DNA of 64,000 nucleotides from Croceicoccus sp. Ery15 (GCF_020985305.1 NZ_CP087588.1:2096501-2160500), one strand, 5' to 3'; shown: positions 26,395-36,595, numbered from the stretch's first letter. Notes: generated by a model from the sequence alone, not told the origin. Numbers and translations: made by a program.

Positions 26395-26890
26395 CATCGC
26401 CCACGATCCGGCCAGCGCCAGCGCGACCGTGTGCCTCTGGTTCGATGGCGAGGCAGAGGCCGCCGCGCATTTCTATGCCGCCACCTTCCCCGACAGCGCG
26501 ATGGGCAGCATCCAGCGCGCGTCTGCCGATTTCCCGGGCGGCAAGGAGGGCGATGTGCTGGTGGTCACGCTGAAAATCTGCGGCCTGTCGTTCCTGCTGC
26601 TGAATGGCGGGCCTGCCTTTCGACCCAATGAAAGTTTCTCGCTGCAGGTCCACACCGACACGCAGGAGGAGACCGACCGGCTGTGGACTGCGATCACCGG
26701 CTTTGGCGGGCAGGAAAGTGCCTGCGGCTGGTGCAAGGACCGGTGGGGATACAGCTGGCAGATTACGCCCCGCGCACTGACCCGCGGCATGGCCGACCCC
26801 GACCCCGCCGCCGCGAAACGCGTGATGGAAGCGATGATGACTATGGGCAAGATCGACATTGCCGCGATCGAGTCTGCCCGGCGCGGTTAA
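26387..26890 (+). CDS. PhnB-like VOC family protein
   Basis: A 167-residue protein of the PhnB/3-demethylubiquinone-methyltransferase-like VOC group. Segments include CLWFDGEAEAAAHFYAATFP, LLLNGGPAFRPNESFSLQV and GGQESACGWCKDRWGYSWQI. The ATG at 26387 overlaps the GST stop; an in-frame start at 26198 lies deep inside GST and is rejected. The specific substrate is unknown. Confidence 0.85.
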   Translation: MADIAHDPASASATVCLWFDGEAEAAAHFYAATFPDSAMGSIQRASADFPGGKEGDVLVVTLKICGLSFLLLNGGPAFRPNESFSLQVHTDTQEETDRLWTAITGFGGQESACGWCKDRWGYSWQITPRALTRGMADPDPAAAKRVMEAMMTMGKIDIAAIESARRG

Positions 26891-26929
26891 CGGGGGCCCG
26901 AGGTCGTCGCAGACAGACGGAGATACGCC

Positions 26930-27397
26930 ATGCACGAGCTGACAATCACCCGCCACATCGCCGCGCCGCCCGAAACCGTCTGGGCGGTGATGGCCGACCG
27001 GCAGGAGGAGTGGTGGTGCCCCAAGCCGTGGTCGATCACCATGATCGCGCAGGAACGCCGCGCTGGTGGGCGCAGTGCGATGGTGATGCACGGCCCCGAT
27101 GGCGAGGAAATGCCACAGGAAGGCGTGATGCTTGAATGGGTCGATGGCGTGCGCTTTACCACCACCGATGCGCTGCGGATCGATCCTGCAACGGGCGGCT
27201 TCGTTCCGGCGGACCCGTTCATGATCGGTTGCTGGGAAATCGCGCCCGACGGGGCGGGCACGGCCTATACCGCCAGCGCGCGGCACTGGAGCGCGGAAGC
27301 GATGGAGAGCCACCGCGATATGGGGTTCGAGGACGGCTGGCGCGCCTGCGCCGACCAGCTTGCCGCCATTTGCGAGGCCGAGAGCGCCCGCAGCTAG
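26930..27397 (+). CDS. SRPBCC (AHSA1-like) family protein
   Basis: A 155-residue START-like protein (MHELTITRHIAAPPETVWAVMAD, then GCWEIAPDGAGTAYTASARHWS and HRDMGFEDGWRACADQLAAI). These proteins bind hydrophobic ligands and commonly accompany HxlR or ArsR regulators and glyoxalase-like genes, as here. Its stop overlaps the convergent J-domain gene's stop. Confidence 0.87.
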   Translation: MHELTITRHIAAPPETVWAVMADRQEEWWCPKPWSITMIAQERRAGGRSAMVMHGPDGEEMPQEGVMLEWVDGVRFTTTDALRIDPATGGFVPADPFMIGCWEIAPDGAGTAYTASARHWSAEAMESHRDMGFEDGWRACADQLAAICEAESARS

Positions 27398-28008
27398 GCG
27401 AAATGACGCGCCTTGCGCAAATGCTGATAGGCATCGACCACGCCCTGCAGCCGCTGTTCATGGCTGCGGTCGCCGCCATTGCGGTCCGGGTGATAGCGGC
27501 GCACCAGTTCGGAATAGCGGCGGCGCAGCGCCGGCCGGTCGGCATCGTATGACAGGCCCAGCACATCCATGGCTTCGCGGTCGGCACCCGACAAGCCCGA
27601 ACCGCGCGCTTTTTCGGCCCGCTCCCAATCCTGCCGCGCCCGGCTTTTGATATTGCGCGCGCGGGCGGAGATCGCATCGAGCGGATCGTCGAAATCGGCC
27701 CAGCGCGGCATGCCGTCGATGCCGGCGGTGGCGGAAAAGGCGCTGCGACCGCGCGATCCCCCTGCCGCCCAGCCATAGGCGGGCGATTGGGCGTCGAGTA
27801 TCTCGTCCGCGCTCATCCCGTCGAAAAAATCATAGCCCGCATTGAACGCGCGCACGTGATCGAGACAGAACCAGCGCCACTCGCCCGGCCCGTCGAATCC
27901 CGACGGGCGCGAACCCGGCGCGCGGAATTCGCCTGCCTCTTCGCAACCCGGCGCATCGCAGCCGCGCCCCTTATTCTCGAATCGCCCGTGGAACCTGTCT
28001 TGCTTCAT
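27394..28008 (-). CDS. J-domain (DnaJ-like) protein
   Basis: A 204-residue protein. A C-terminal J domain (about residues 140-200) carries the HPD motif in RRYHPDRNGGDRSHE. The N-terminal part has CDAPGCEEAGEFRAP and a WFCLDH segment, possibly a small Cys/His metal site. The ATG at 28008 (MKQDRFHGRF) is chosen. It is divergent from bolA, an arrangement seen in other sphingomonads. Confidence 0.88.
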   Translation of the reverse strand: MKQDRFHGRFENKGRGCDAPGCEEAGEFRAPGSRPSGFDGPGEWRWFCLDHVRAFNAGYDFFDGMSADEILDAQSPAYGWAAGGSRGRSAFSATAGIDGMPRWADFDDPLDAISARARNIKSRARQDWERAEKARGSGLSGADREAMDVLGLSYDADRPALRRRYSELVRRYHPDRNGGDRSHEQRLQGVVDAYQHLRKARHFA

Positions 28009-28073
28009 CGCCCTTGAGATGAGGGCGCGAGCACCCAAATGGAAGCCCCCGAAGCCGACACGAAAGCCAATCC

Positions 28074-28364
28074 ATGCCCGAAACCGGACCGATCGAAGGC
28101 GAGATCCGCCAGCTTTTGACCGATGCCTTTACTCCCGAAACGCTGATCGTTTCGAACGACAGCGCGATGCATTCGGGCCATGCGGGCGACGATGGCAGCG
28201 GGGAATCGCATTTCTCGGTCCTGATCCGTGCCGCCGCTTTTGACGGTGTGGGCCGCTTGCAGCGCCAGCGCATGGTGCTGGCCGCGCTGGGCGATATTCC
28301 CGGCCAGCGGGTCCATGCCTTCGCCATCAGGGCGCTTGCACCTGCCGAGCCGCTACCCGCCTGA
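28074..28364 (+). CDS. BolA family protein
   Basis: A 96-residue BolA protein with IRQLLTDAF, the conserved SGESHFSVLIRAAAFDGVGRLQRQRMV core and RVHAFAIRAL. BolA proteins cooperate with monothiol glutaredoxins in iron-sulfur trafficking. It is divergent from the J-domain gene. Confidence 0.92.
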   Translation: MPETGPIEGEIRQLLTDAFTPETLIVSNDSAMHSGHAGDDGSGESHFSVLIRAAAFDGVGRLQRQRMVLAALGDIPGQRVHAFAIRALAPAEPLPA

Positions 28365-28442
28365 TTCGCGCCATTCCCAACCGCGCGGCGCAGGCGTATC
28401 GTGCCGCCTTATCCGGCAGACCGATCAGGAGCAGGCCGAGTC

Positions 28443-29351
28443 ATGAGCGAATTGTCACCCGAAACCGCCATCGCCCTGCAAGTCGATCCGGTCGGCCACG
28501 ATCTGGGCGCGTTCGACGTGCGCCAGGCCGTGCCGCAGCCGAAATGCCGCATGGTCGGGCCGTTCGTGTTCATCGACCAGTTCGGCCCGGCGCAATATGA
28601 CATCGGCAAGGGCATGGATGTACGTCCGCATCCGCATATCGGTCTGTCGACCGTGACCTATCTGATGCAGGGCGCCATCGATCACCGCGATTCGCTGGGC
28701 AGTTTCGCCACGATCCGCCCCGGCGCGGTCAATCTGATGACGGCGGGCAGCGGCATCGTGCATTCCGAACGATCCCCCCAATCAGAGCGCGATGCGGGCG
28801 GCAAAATCTATGGCACGCAGACATGGCTGGCCCTGCCCGAAGCGCTGGAGGAAACCGCCCCTGCCTTCGAAAGCGTGGCTGCAGGCGATCTGCCGGTGGT
28901 CGAGGATACATGCGCCAAGGCCCGCGTGATCATGGGCAGCCTGTGGGGCGTGACAGCGCCCACCACCTGCCACGCCGCCACGGTCAATGCCGACATCATC
29001 CTTGGCGCGGGCGGCGCGATGCCGATCGATGCCGATGCCGACGAACGTGCCCTGCTGCTGGTCGAGGGTGAGGCGGAAGTCGATGGCGAACCGCTGGCCC
29101 TTTTCACGCTGGCCGTCTTGCGCCCGGGCCGCGCCATGGTCCTGCGATCGGGCAGCGGCGCGCGTGTCGTGCTGATGGGCGGAGAGGCGATGACCCGCCG
29201 CCACGTCTGGTGGAACTTCGTGTCGTCGTCGCGCGATCGGATCAATCAGGCCAAGGACGACTGGCGCGCGGGCAGGTTCCCCAAGGTGCCGGGCGACGAG
29301 GAAGAGTTCATCCCCCTGCCCGATGTGCCGAAAACCGTCAGCTATCCGTAA
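28443..29351 (+). CDS. Pirin family protein
   Basis: A 302-residue bicupin. The metal-site motif is HPHIGLSTVTYLMQGAIDHRDSLG, followed by NLMTAGSGIVHSER. The C-terminal pirin domain has RHVWWNFVSSSRDRINQAK. The ATG at 28443 (MSELSPETA) gives the usual N-terminus. Known pirins can act as quercetinases or as redox-sensing co-regulators; the role here is unknown. Confidence 0.93.
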   Translation: MSELSPETAIALQVDPVGHDLGAFDVRQAVPQPKCRMVGPFVFIDQFGPAQYDIGKGMDVRPHPHIGLSTVTYLMQGAIDHRDSLGSFATIRPGAVNLMTAGSGIVHSERSPQSERDAGGKIYGTQTWLALPEALEETAPAFESVAAGDLPVVEDTCAKARVIMGSLWGVTAPTTCHAATVNADIILGAGGAMPIDADADERALLLVEGEAEVDGEPLALFTLAVLRPGRAMVLRSGSGARVVLMGGEAMTRRHVWWNFVSSSRDRINQAKDDWRAGRFPKVPGDEEEFIPLPDVPKTVSYP

Positions 29352-29415
29352 CGCCCGTTCGCGACATACCCATTCGATTGCGCATTTCCGCCGCATTGCG
29401 TAGAGGGCGGCCATC

Positions 29416-30081
29416 ATGACCCAGCCGCTGACTTTCGCCGTGCCCAAGGGCCGTATCCTCGACGAAGCGCTCCCTTTGATGGCGCGTGCCGGAATCGTGC
29501 CCGAGGCGGGGTTTCACGACAAGAAGAACCGGTCGCTGTCCTTCGCCTGCGAAGACCCGTCGATGCGGCTGATCCGCGTGCGCGCATTCGATGTCGCCAC
29601 CTTTGTCGCCCATGGCGCGGCGCAGGCGGGGATCGTGGGCTCCGACGTGATCGAGGAATTCGACTATCCCGATCTTTACGCGCCGGTCGATCTGTCGATC
29701 GGTCATTGCCGCCTGTCCATCGCGGAACCCAGGGATGCGGCCCCGACCGAATTGCGCAATGCCAGCCATTTGCGCGTCGCGACGAAATACCCGAACCTGA
29801 CCCGCCGCTGGTTCGAAGCGCGCGGCATTCAGGCAGAATGCGTCAAGCTGAACGGGGCGATGGAGCTGGCGCCGATGCTGGGCCTTGCCAACCGGATCGT
29901 CGATCTGGTCTCCACAGGCACCACACTGCGCGAAAACGGGCTGGTCGAAACCGCCGAGCTGCTGCCGGTTTCGGCACGACTGATCGTCAATCGTGCGGCG
30001 CTAAAAACCGATAGCGCGCGTCTGGGCCCGCTGATCGAGAAATTCCGCGCACTGGCCGCACAGCCGCTGGAAGCCGCGTAA
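29416..30081 (+). CDS. hisG: ATP phosphoribosyltransferase, short form
   Basis: A 221-residue HisG of the short type (no C-terminal regulatory domain): [35 protein letters not shown] and the PRPP loop [14 protein letters not shown]. Short HisG needs HisZ for activity, and hisZ is not in the window. hisD begins directly after its stop. Confidence 0.95.
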   Translation: MTQPLTFAVPKGRILDEALPLMARAGIVPEAGFHDKKNRSLSFACEDPSMRLIRVRAFDVATFVAHGAAQAGIVGSDVIEEFDYPDLYAPVDLSIGHCRLSIAEPRDAAPTELRNASHLRVATKYPNLTRRWFEARGIQAECVKLNGAMELAPMLGLANRIVDLVSTGTTLRENGLVETAELLPVSARLIVNRAALKTDSARLGPLIEKFRALAAQPLEAA

Positions 30082-31383
30082 ATGAAGCGTCTGAAATCCA
30101 GCGATCCCGATTTCGCCAAGGCCTTTGCGCGCATCGTCGCCGACCGGCGCGAAGCGGATGACGATGTCAGCCGCGATGTCGCCAATATCATCGACCGCGT
30201 GAAAGCCGATGGCGATGCGGCGCTGGCCGATTACACGACCCGATTTGACCGGTGGACCCCCGCCAGCGATGACGACTGGCGCATTTCGAAAGAGGCTTGC
30301 GAAGCCGCTTTTCACGCGCTGGCGCCCGGACTGCGCGGCGCGCTGGAAACCGCGGCGACCCGCATCGCTGCCTATCACCGCGAACAATTGCCCGCGCGCC
30401 GCGATTACCGCGACGATCAGGGTGTCCGGCTGGGCGCGATCTGGCGGCCGGTGGATGCGGCAGGCTTGTATGTCCCCGGCGGGCGCGCGGCCTATCCCTC
30501 ATCCTTGCTGATGAATGCGATCCCCGCCAAGGTCGCCGGTGTCGAACGGCTGGTGATCGCAACGCCGACGCCCGGCGGACAGGTCAACGATCTTGTGCTG
30601 GCCGCCGCGCATCTGGCCAGCGTGGACGAGATCTGGCGCATCGGCGGCGCACAGGCGATCGCCGCGCTGGCCCACGGCACGAAACGCATCGCCCCCGTCG
30701 ATGTCGTCACCGGCCCCGGCAATGCATGGGTGGCAGAGGCGAAGCGCCAGCTTTACGGCACGGTCGGCATCGACATGGTCGCAGGGCCCAGCGAAATCCT
30801 TGTCATCGCGGACAAGGATAATCGCGCGCGCCACATCGCTGCCGATCTGTTGAGCCAGGCTGAACACGATCCGATGGCGCAATCGATCCTGATCACCGAC
30901 GACAATGATTTTGCCGACCGCGTGGCCGATGCCGTCGGCGTGGAACTGGCGCAGCTGGCCACCCGCCGCGTGGCCGAAGCGAGCTGGCGCGACCATGGCG
31001 TTATTATCGAGGTCGCCTCGCTCGACGAAGCGCCCGCGCTTGCCAATGCGCTGGCGGCAGAACATGTCGAGTTGGCAGTGGCGAACCCCGAACCCATGCT
31101 GGAATCGATCCGCCATGCAGGCAGTGTGTTCATCGGCCGCCACGCACCCGAAGCAGTGGGCGATTATGTCGCAGGCCCCAACCACGTGCTGCCCACGGGC
31201 CGTCGCGCGCGTTTCGCCAGCGGGCTGTCCGTGCTCGATTTCATGAAACGCACCAGCTTTATCGAACTGGATGAAGGCGCGCTGGCCGCCATCGGCCCCG
31301 CCGCCGTCGCACTGGCCGAGGCAGAGGGACTGCCCGCGCATGCCCGATCGGTCGCCCTGCGTCTGGAAGGAGCTAAGAAATGA
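30082..31383 (+). CDS. hisD: Histidinol dehydrogenase
   Basis: A 433-residue zinc enzyme for the last two steps of histidine synthesis. Signatures are VPGGRAAYPSSLLMNAIPAKVAGV, the Q-AIAALAHGT stretch, GPGNAWVAEAKRQLYG and ADLLSQAEHDPMAQSILIT. It is in an operon with hisG (no gap) and overlaps the DUF1993 gene by four bases. Confidence 0.97.
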   Translation: MKRLKSSDPDFAKAFARIVADRREADDDVSRDVANIIDRVKADGDAALADYTTRFDRWTPASDDDWRISKEACEAAFHALAPGLRGALETAATRIAAYHREQLPARRDYRDDQGVRLGAIWRPVDAAGLYVPGGRAAYPSSLLMNAIPAKVAGVERLVIATPTPGGQVNDLVLAAAHLASVDEIWRIGGAQAIAALAHGTKRIAPVDVVTGPGNAWVAEAKRQLYGTVGIDMVAGPSEILVIADKDNRARHIAADLLSQAEHDPMAQSILITDDNDFADRVADAVGVELAQLATRRVAEASWRDHGVIIEVASLDEAPALANALAAEHVELAVANPEPMLESIRHAGSVFIGRHAPEAVGDYVAGPNHVLPTGRRARFASGLSVLDFMKRTSFIELDEGALAAIGPAAVALAEAEGLPAHARSVALRLEGAKK

Positions 31384-31904
31384 GCCTGTCGCTACACGCC
31401 GCCACTATTCCCGCCTTCGTGCGCATGCTGGCCAATATGGACCATCTCATCGGCAAAGCCGAGGCATGGTGCGAGGCGAACGGCAAGACCGAAGCCGATA
31501 TCTGCGCCGCACGGCTGGCCGAGGATATGCTGGATTTTGCCTATCAGGTGAAATCGACCGTGGTGCATTCGGTGAAAAGCATCGACGGCATTCGCGCAGG
31601 CGTTTTTTCGCCCGATCTGAGCGAGCCGCCCAAGGATTTCGCAGGGCTTCGCGCAATGTTGGCCGAGGCCCGCGAACAGCTTGCCGCGTTGACCGTGGAG
31701 GAGATGGACGCCATTGGCGCGGCCGATATGGAATTCCGCATCGGCGACCGGCTGGTGGTGCCCTTTACGGGGCAGGAATTCCTGCTGTCGTTCTCCATCC
31801 CCAATTTCTATTTTCACGCGACAACCGCCTATGACATTTTGCGCCAGATCGGCGTTCCCATCGGCAAGCGCGACTATCTGGGACCGGACTGGACCAAGAA
31901 ATGA
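31380..31904 (+). CDS. DUF1993 family protein
   Basis: A 174-residue DinB/YfiT-like helical protein (MSLSLHAATIPAFVRMLANMDHLIGKAEAW and FLLSFSIPNFYFHATTAYDILRQIGVPIGKRDYLG). The family is of unknown function. It overlaps hisD and nusB by four bases each, so it is translated as part of that operon. Confidence 0.88.
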   Translation: MSLSLHAATIPAFVRMLANMDHLIGKAEAWCEANGKTEADICAARLAEDMLDFAYQVKSTVVHSVKSIDGIRAGVFSPDLSEPPKDFAGLRAMLAEAREQLAALTVEEMDAIGAADMEFRIGDRLVVPFTGQEFLLSFSIPNFYFHATTAYDILRQIGVPIGKRDYLGPDWTKK

Positions 31905-32347
31905 ATGCCAAATCGCAATCCCGCTCTGCCGCCCGCCTTGCCGCGGTGCAGGCGCTGTATCAGATCGATATGGAAGCAACGCCGCTTGCCCGCCTGCTCG
32001 ACGAATTCCACCAGCACCGTCTGGGAAAGGAGATCGAGGACGAGCAATATGCCGATGCCGAGGTCGCGTTCTTCGACGATATCGTAAAAGGCGTCGATGC
32101 GCGGCGTGAGGAGATTGACGGACTCATTGCGGGGAAACTGGCCGAGGGCTGGTCGCTGGGCCGGCTGGACAAGACCATGGTGCAGATCCTGCGCTGCGGC
32201 ACCTATGAACTTCTGGCGCGGCCCGATGTGCCCAAGGCGGCGGCGATCACCGAATATGTCGATGTCGCCCATGCCTTTTTCGAAGCGCGCGAAGCGAAAT
32301 TCGTGAACGGCCTGCTCGACGCCATCGGCAAGGACGTGCGGGCCTGA
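31901..32347 (+). CDS. nusB: Transcription antitermination factor NusB
   Basis: A 148-residue helical protein (SAARLAAVQALYQIDM, LGRLDKTMVQILRCGTYELL, AITEYVDVAHAFFEAREAKFVNGLLDAI) that binds boxA RNA in rRNA antitermination. Its stop overlaps a CTG that appears to start thiL. Confidence 0.95.
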   Translation: MNAKSQSRSAARLAAVQALYQIDMEATPLARLLDEFHQHRLGKEIEDEQYADAEVAFFDDIVKGVDARREEIDGLIAGKLAEGWSLGRLDKTMVQILRCGTYELLARPDVPKAAAITEYVDVAHAFFEAREAKFVNGLLDAIGKDVRA

Positions 32348-33273
32348 GCGGTTCCGACATATCCGGCGAGGAAGCGTTCATCGCCGCCCTGCGCGAACTG
32401 GCGCATGATCCGGCGGCGCGCGGGCTGATCGACGATGCGGCGGTGCTGGATGGCACCGGCCCCATGGTCGCCACCCATGACACCATGGTCGAAGGGGTTC
32501 ACTGGCTGGCAGGGCAGGACCCTGCGGATGTGGCGTGGAAACTCGTCGCTGCGAACCTGTCCGACCTTGCCGCCAAATGCTGCCGTCCGGCGGGCCTGCT
32601 GCTCAGCTTCATGCTGGGCGATGCGCATTGGAACAGCCGTTTTCTGGCCGGTCTGGGCGATGCGCTGGCCGCATTCGATGCGCTGCTGCTGGGCGGCGAT
32701 ACGGTATCGCCCCCTGCGCCCGATGCGCCCAAGGTGATCGGGCTGACCGCACTTGGCCGCCCCATACGCGATCCGCCGCCGTCGCGCGCCGATGCGCAGG
32801 CTGGCCAATCCCTGTGGCTTACCGGCCGGTGCGGTGCGGCGCTCGCGGGGTTCGAGGCTTTGCGCGCGGGCAGCAGCGACGATGCGCTGACTGCCCCCTT
32901 TCGCCGCCCTGTGCCGCGATTGGCCGCGGGGCAGGCGCTGGCCGCAGCGGTCTGCGCGATGATGGATGTGTCCGACGGTCTGCTGCTCGATGCGCAGCGC
33001 ATGGCCGATGCCAGCGGCGTGACCATCGCCATCGAAACCCGCCTTGTCCCCGTCCACCCCGCCCTTGCCCGCCGCAAGCGCGAGGCGATGGCATGGGGCG
33101 ACGATTACGAACTGCTGTTCACCCTGCCCCGGGACGCGCACTGCCCCGTGGCCGACGATCCGGTCGGTGCCACCCGCATCGGCACGATCCTGCCGCGCGG
33201 CGCGCATAGTCTTTTGCTCGACGGATCACCTCCGCCTGCGGGGCTGTCGCTGGGTTACCGGCACGGCGAATGA
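32344..33273 (+). CDS. thiL: Thiamine-phosphate kinase, probable CTG start
   Basis: ThiL phosphorylates thiamine monophosphate to the diphosphate. Homology begins at once: GEEAFIAALRELAHDPAARGLIDDAAVL contains the N-terminal metal-binding Asp pair, and THDTMVEGVHW, LGGDTVSP, DVSDGLLLDAQRMA and GDDYELLFTLP follow. The first conventional start, GTG at 32443, would delete the Asp pair. Upstream in frame there is no ATG, GTG or TTG. A CTG at 32344 overlaps the nusB stop by four bases (CTGA) and has AAGGA nine bases upstream. The CTG start is an inference; it gives 309 residues. Confidence 0.8.
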   Translation: MSGSDISGEEAFIAALRELAHDPAARGLIDDAAVLDGTGPMVATHDTMVEGVHWLAGQDPADVAWKLVAANLSDLAAKCCRPAGLLLSFMLGDAHWNSRFLAGLGDALAAFDALLLGGDTVSPPAPDAPKVIGLTALGRPIRDPPPSRADAQAGQSLWLTGRCGAALAGFEALRAGSSDDALTAPFRRPVPRLAAGQALAAAVCAMMDVSDGLLLDAQRMADASGVTIAIETRLVPVHPALARRKREAMAWGDDYELLFTLPRDAHCPVADDPVGATRIGTILPRGAHSLLLDGSPPPAGLSLGYRHGE

Positions 33274-33365
33274 TGAATGTGCGCTTGCGCAAGATCGTTT
33301 AGCGTGTAGCTTTCCCCGCCACGACGCCCGCAAAAGGGCGCGATAAACATAGGAGGGGATGCGAA

Positions 33366-35534
33366 GTGAACCTTGTCACGATCGCGATTGCACTCGGCCT
33401 TTTGGCCGTCATCTATGGATTCGTCACCAGCAGACAGGTCCTGGGCGCGGACGCAGGGTCCGCGCGCATGCAGGAAATCGCCGCCGCCGTGCAGGAAGGG
33501 GCGCAGGCCTATCTGAAGCGACAATATACCACCATCGCGATTGTCGGCGTGGTGGTTGCGGTGATCGTCGGCGTGTTCCTCGGGCCGGTCAGCGCGACAG
33601 GCTTCGTCATCGGCGCGGTCCTGTCGGGCGTAGCGGGCTTTATCGGGATGAACATCTCGGTCCGGTCGAACGTGCGAACCGCCGCTGCCGCGCAAAAGGG
33701 GCTGCAGAACGGGCTGACACTGGCGTTTCGCGCGGGAGCGATCACCGGCATGCTGGTCGCGGGCCTTGCCCTGCTGGCGATTGCGGTATTCTACTACTAT
33801 CTGACCGCCATTGCCGGTTTCGGTGTGGGCACAGAAGACCGCACCGTCGTCGACGCGCTGGTCGCGCTGGCCTTCGGCGCGTCGCTGATTTCGATCTTCG
33901 CGCGACTGGGCGGGGGCATTTTCACCAAGGCAGCCGATGTCGGCGCCGATCTTGTCGGCAAGGTCGAGGCGGGCATCCCCGAAGACGACCCGCGCAATCC
34001 CGCGGTTATCGCCGATAATGTCGGCGACAATGTCGGCGATTGCGCGGGCATGGCGGCCGATCTGTTCGAAACCTATGTCGTCACTGTCGGTGCGACCATG
34101 GTGCTGACGGCATTGTTGCTGGCCGATACGGCGGGTGCCTTGCTGGGCAATCTGATGGTGCTGCCCCTGCTGATCGGCGGGGCCTGTATCCTGACTTCCA
34201 TCGTCGGCACCTATTTCGTGCGGCTGGGAGGCGGGACCAATATCATGGGCGCCATGTACAAGGGTTTTCTTGTCACCGCAGTGCTGTCGATCCCCGCCAT
34301 CTGGTTTGTGATGCAAATGGCTCTGGGCGACATGAACAATGTCATCGGCGGTCAGACCATCAGCGAAGCCATGCTGGTGGTCGAGGACGGCAATATCGCC
34401 GAAGAAGGCCTGTCGGCGCAGGTCGCGGGCTTTACCGGATGGGACCTGTTCTGGTGTTCGATGCTGGGCCTTGTGATCACGGGGCTGATCATATGGATCA
34501 CCGAGTATTACACCGGCACCAATTATCGCCCTGTGAAAAGCATCGCCAAGGCATCGGAAACGGGACACGGAACCAATGTCATCCAGGGGCTGGCCATCAG
34601 CCTTGAATCCACCGCGCTGCCCACCATCGTGATCGTGGCGGGCATCATCATCGCCTATCAGCTCGCGGGCCTGATCGGCATTGCCTATGGCGCGACCGCG
34701 ATGCTGGCACTGGCGGGGATGGTCGTGGCGCTGGATGCCTATGGCCCCGTAACCGACAATGCGGGCGGCATCGCCGAGATGGCGGGGCTGGACGATGATG
34801 TGCGGGCCAAGACCGACGCGCTGGACGCGGTGGGCAACACCACCAAGGCCGTGACCAAGGGCTATGCCATCGGATCGGCGGGGCTTGCCGCGCTGGTGCT
34901 GTTCGCGGCCTATACGACCGACCTTGCCCATTTCTTCCCGAACCTCGACGTCGATTTCAGCCTTGAAAACCCCTATGTCATCGTCGGCCTGCTGCTGGGC
35001 GCGTTGCTGCCCTATCTGTTCGGCGCGATGGGGATGACCGCCGTGGGCCGCGCGGCGGGCGATGTGGTCAAGGATGTGCGCGACCAGTTCGCGGCAGACC
35101 CCGGCATCATGGCGGGAACGTCAAAGCCCGATTATGCCAGAACGGTCGATCTGGTGACCAAGGCCGCGATCAAGGAGATGATCGTGCCCTCGCTGCTGCC
35201 GGTGCTGGCGCCGGTTGCGGTCTATTTCGTGATCACGCTGGTCGCAGGCGCGCAGAACGGCTTTGCCGCGCTGGGCGCGCTGCTGCTGGGCGTGATCGTG
35301 GGCGGCCTGTTCGTCGCGCTGTCGATGACGAGCGGCGGCGGCGCGTGGGACAATGCCAAGAAATATATCGAAGACGGCAATCACGGCGGCAAGGGGAGCG
35401 AGGCCCACAAGGCCGCGGTGACCGGCGACACCGTGGGCGATCCATACAAGGACACGGCGGGGCCCGCCGTGAACCCGATGATCAAGATCACCAATATCGT
35501 CGCCCTGCTGCTGCTGGCGGCACTGGCGGCCTGA
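33366..35534 (+). CDS. hppA: Membrane proton-translocating pyrophosphatase, K+-independent type
   Basis: A 722-residue, roughly 16-helix inner-membrane pump that couples pyrophosphate hydrolysis to proton export. The substrate site has [42 protein letters not shown] and [16 protein letters not shown]. The segment GNTTKA has Lys where K+-dependent enzymes have Ala, which in the family marks K+-independent pumps. The GTG at 33366 has AGGAGGGG upstream. A strong terminator follows. Confidence 0.96.
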   Translation: MNLVTIAIALGLLAVIYGFVTSRQVLGADAGSARMQEIAAAVQEGAQAYLKRQYTTIAIVGVVVAVIVGVFLGPVSATGFVIGAVLSGVAGFIGMNISVRSNVRTAAAAQKGLQNGLTLAFRAGAITGMLVAGLALLAIAVFYYYLTAIAGFGVGTEDRTVVDALVALAFGASLISIFARLGGGIFTKAADVGADLVGKVEAGIPEDDPRNPAVIADNVGDNVGDCAGMAADLFETYVVTVGATMVLTALLLADTAGALLGNLMVLPLLIGGACILTSIVGTYFVRLGGGTNIMGAMYKGFLVTAVLSIPAIWFVMQMALGDMNNVIGGQTISEAMLVVEDGNIAEEGLSAQVAGFTGWDLFWCSMLGLVITGLIIWITEYYTGTNYRPVKSIAKASETGHGTNVIQGLAISLESTALPTIVIVAGIIIAYQLAGLIGIAYGATAMLALAGMVVALDAYGPVTDNAGGIAEMAGLDDDVRAKTDALDAVGNTTKAVTKGYAIGSAGLAALVLFAAYTTDLAHFFPNLDVDFSLENPYVIVGLLLGALLPYLFGAMGMTAVGRAAGDVVKDVRDQFAADPGIMAGTSKPDYARTVDLVTKAAIKEMIVPSLLPVLAPVAVYFVITLVAGAQNGFAALGALLLGVIVGGLFVALSMTSGGGAWDNAKKYIEDGNHGGKGSEAHKAAVTGDTVGDPYKDTAGPAVNPMIKITNIVALLLLAALAA

Positions 35535-35549
35535 TCGCGCCGCAAGGCA

Positions 35550-35588
35550 AGGGAGCCCCCGTCCGGCGCGGTCCGGGCGGGGGTTCTT
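35550..35588 (+). terminator. Rho-independent terminator of hppA
   Basis: AGCCCCCGTCCGG pairs with TCCGGGCGGGGGTT (one G-T pair) around a short loop, followed by CTTCTTTG. Confidence 0.8.
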
Positions 35589-35616
35589 CTTTGCACGGGC
35601 GATTGACGGAAACATC

Positions 35617-36540
35617 ATGCGGGGCCATGCGCAATCTATGGAAGACGACGACAATCCCATGCCCGATACGATGAGCGAGGCGGAAAAGACCGCCGCCATC
35701 GTTCGCCTGCTGACATTGGACAAGCAGACCGACAACCATTTCCTCGGCCATCGCAAGCCGGGGGGCGTCGGTCGCATCTTTGGCGGACAGGTGGTCGCGC
35801 AGGCCATGGCCGCCGCGCAAAGCACGGTCGATCCCGCGCGCCGCCCCCATTCGCTCCACGCCTATTTCCTGCGCGGCGGGGACGAGGATTATCGCATCGA
35901 ATTTTCGGTCGAACGCGATTTCGACGGCGGCAGCTTTTCCAATCGCCGCGTGATCGCGGCGCAGAACGGCGTGCCGATCCTGAACCTGACGGCATCGTTC
36001 CACCGGCACGAGGACGGGCTGTCGCACCAGATGCCGATGCCCGACGTGCGCATGCCCGAAGAGCTTGAGACCGAGGAAGAGGTGATGGCGCGGCTGGCGC
36101 GCCCGATCAAGGAGATGATCGCCTTTCGCCGCAACCGCGCCTATGAAATCCGCATGCCGCCCATCACGGCAGAAGGGACATTGCACGACCGCGACCATGC
36201 CTATTTCTGGTTCCGGATCAAATCGCCCCTGCCAGACGATATGGCAATGCACCGGCTGGTGCTGGCCTATTTGTCCGATTACGGCCTGCTGTCCGCGCCG
36301 ATGACGGTGCACGGGCGGGCATGGTGGCGCGGCGGGTTTCGCGGTGCCAGCCTCGATCATGCGGTCTGGTTCCATTCCGACGCGCGGATGGACGACTGGG
36401 TGCTCTATGCGATGGATTCGCCGTGGTCGGGGAATGCGCGGGGTTTCGGGCGCGGCATGTTCTTTACCCGCGACGGTCAGCTGATCGCGTCGACCGCACA
36501 GGAAGGGCTGATGCGCGTGGTCGAACCCAAAAGCGCATGA
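35617..36540 (+). CDS. tesB: Acyl-CoA thioesterase II (TesB family)
   Basis: A double hot-dog thioesterase hydrolysing acyl-CoA to free acid. Motifs: GRIFGGQVVAQAMAAA, SLHAYFLRGGDEDYRIEF, NRRVIAAQNGVPILNLTASFH, LDHAVWFH with the catalytic Asp, and the C-terminal GRGMFFTRDGQLIASTAQEGLMR. The start is uncertain: ATGs at 35617, 35638, 35659 and 35671 are all in frame with no clear Shine-Dalgarno. The last fits the family N-terminus best. Confidence 0.92.
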   Translation: MRGHAQSMEDDDNPMPDTMSEAEKTAAIVRLLTLDKQTDNHFLGHRKPGGVGRIFGGQVVAQAMAAAQSTVDPARRPHSLHAYFLRGGDEDYRIEFSVERDFDGGSFSNRRVIAAQNGVPILNLTASFHRHEDGLSHQMPMPDVRMPEELETEEEVMARLARPIKEMIAFRRNRAYEIRMPPITAEGTLHDRDHAYFWFRIKSPLPDDMAMHRLVLAYLSDYGLLSAPMTVHGRAWWRGGFRGASLDHAVWFHSDARMDDWVLYAMDSPWSGNARGFGRGMFFTRDGQLIASTAQEGLMRVVEPKSA

Positions 36541-36575
36541 AAAAAGGGCGCTGCCTTTCCGGCCGCGCCCTTTCT
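36540..36575. terminator. Bidirectional terminator hairpin
   Basis: AAAAAAGGGCGC and GCGCCCTTTCTCT form a stem with A- and T-rich flanks, between the convergent tesB and TPR-SPOR genes. Confidence 0.75.
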
Positions 36576-36595
36576 CTCGAGGAAGTCCTCAATCC

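Noticed and set aside
33255..34931. 558-codon minus-strand open frame
   Set aside because: Antisense to hppA; Asp/His/Gln-rich shadow.
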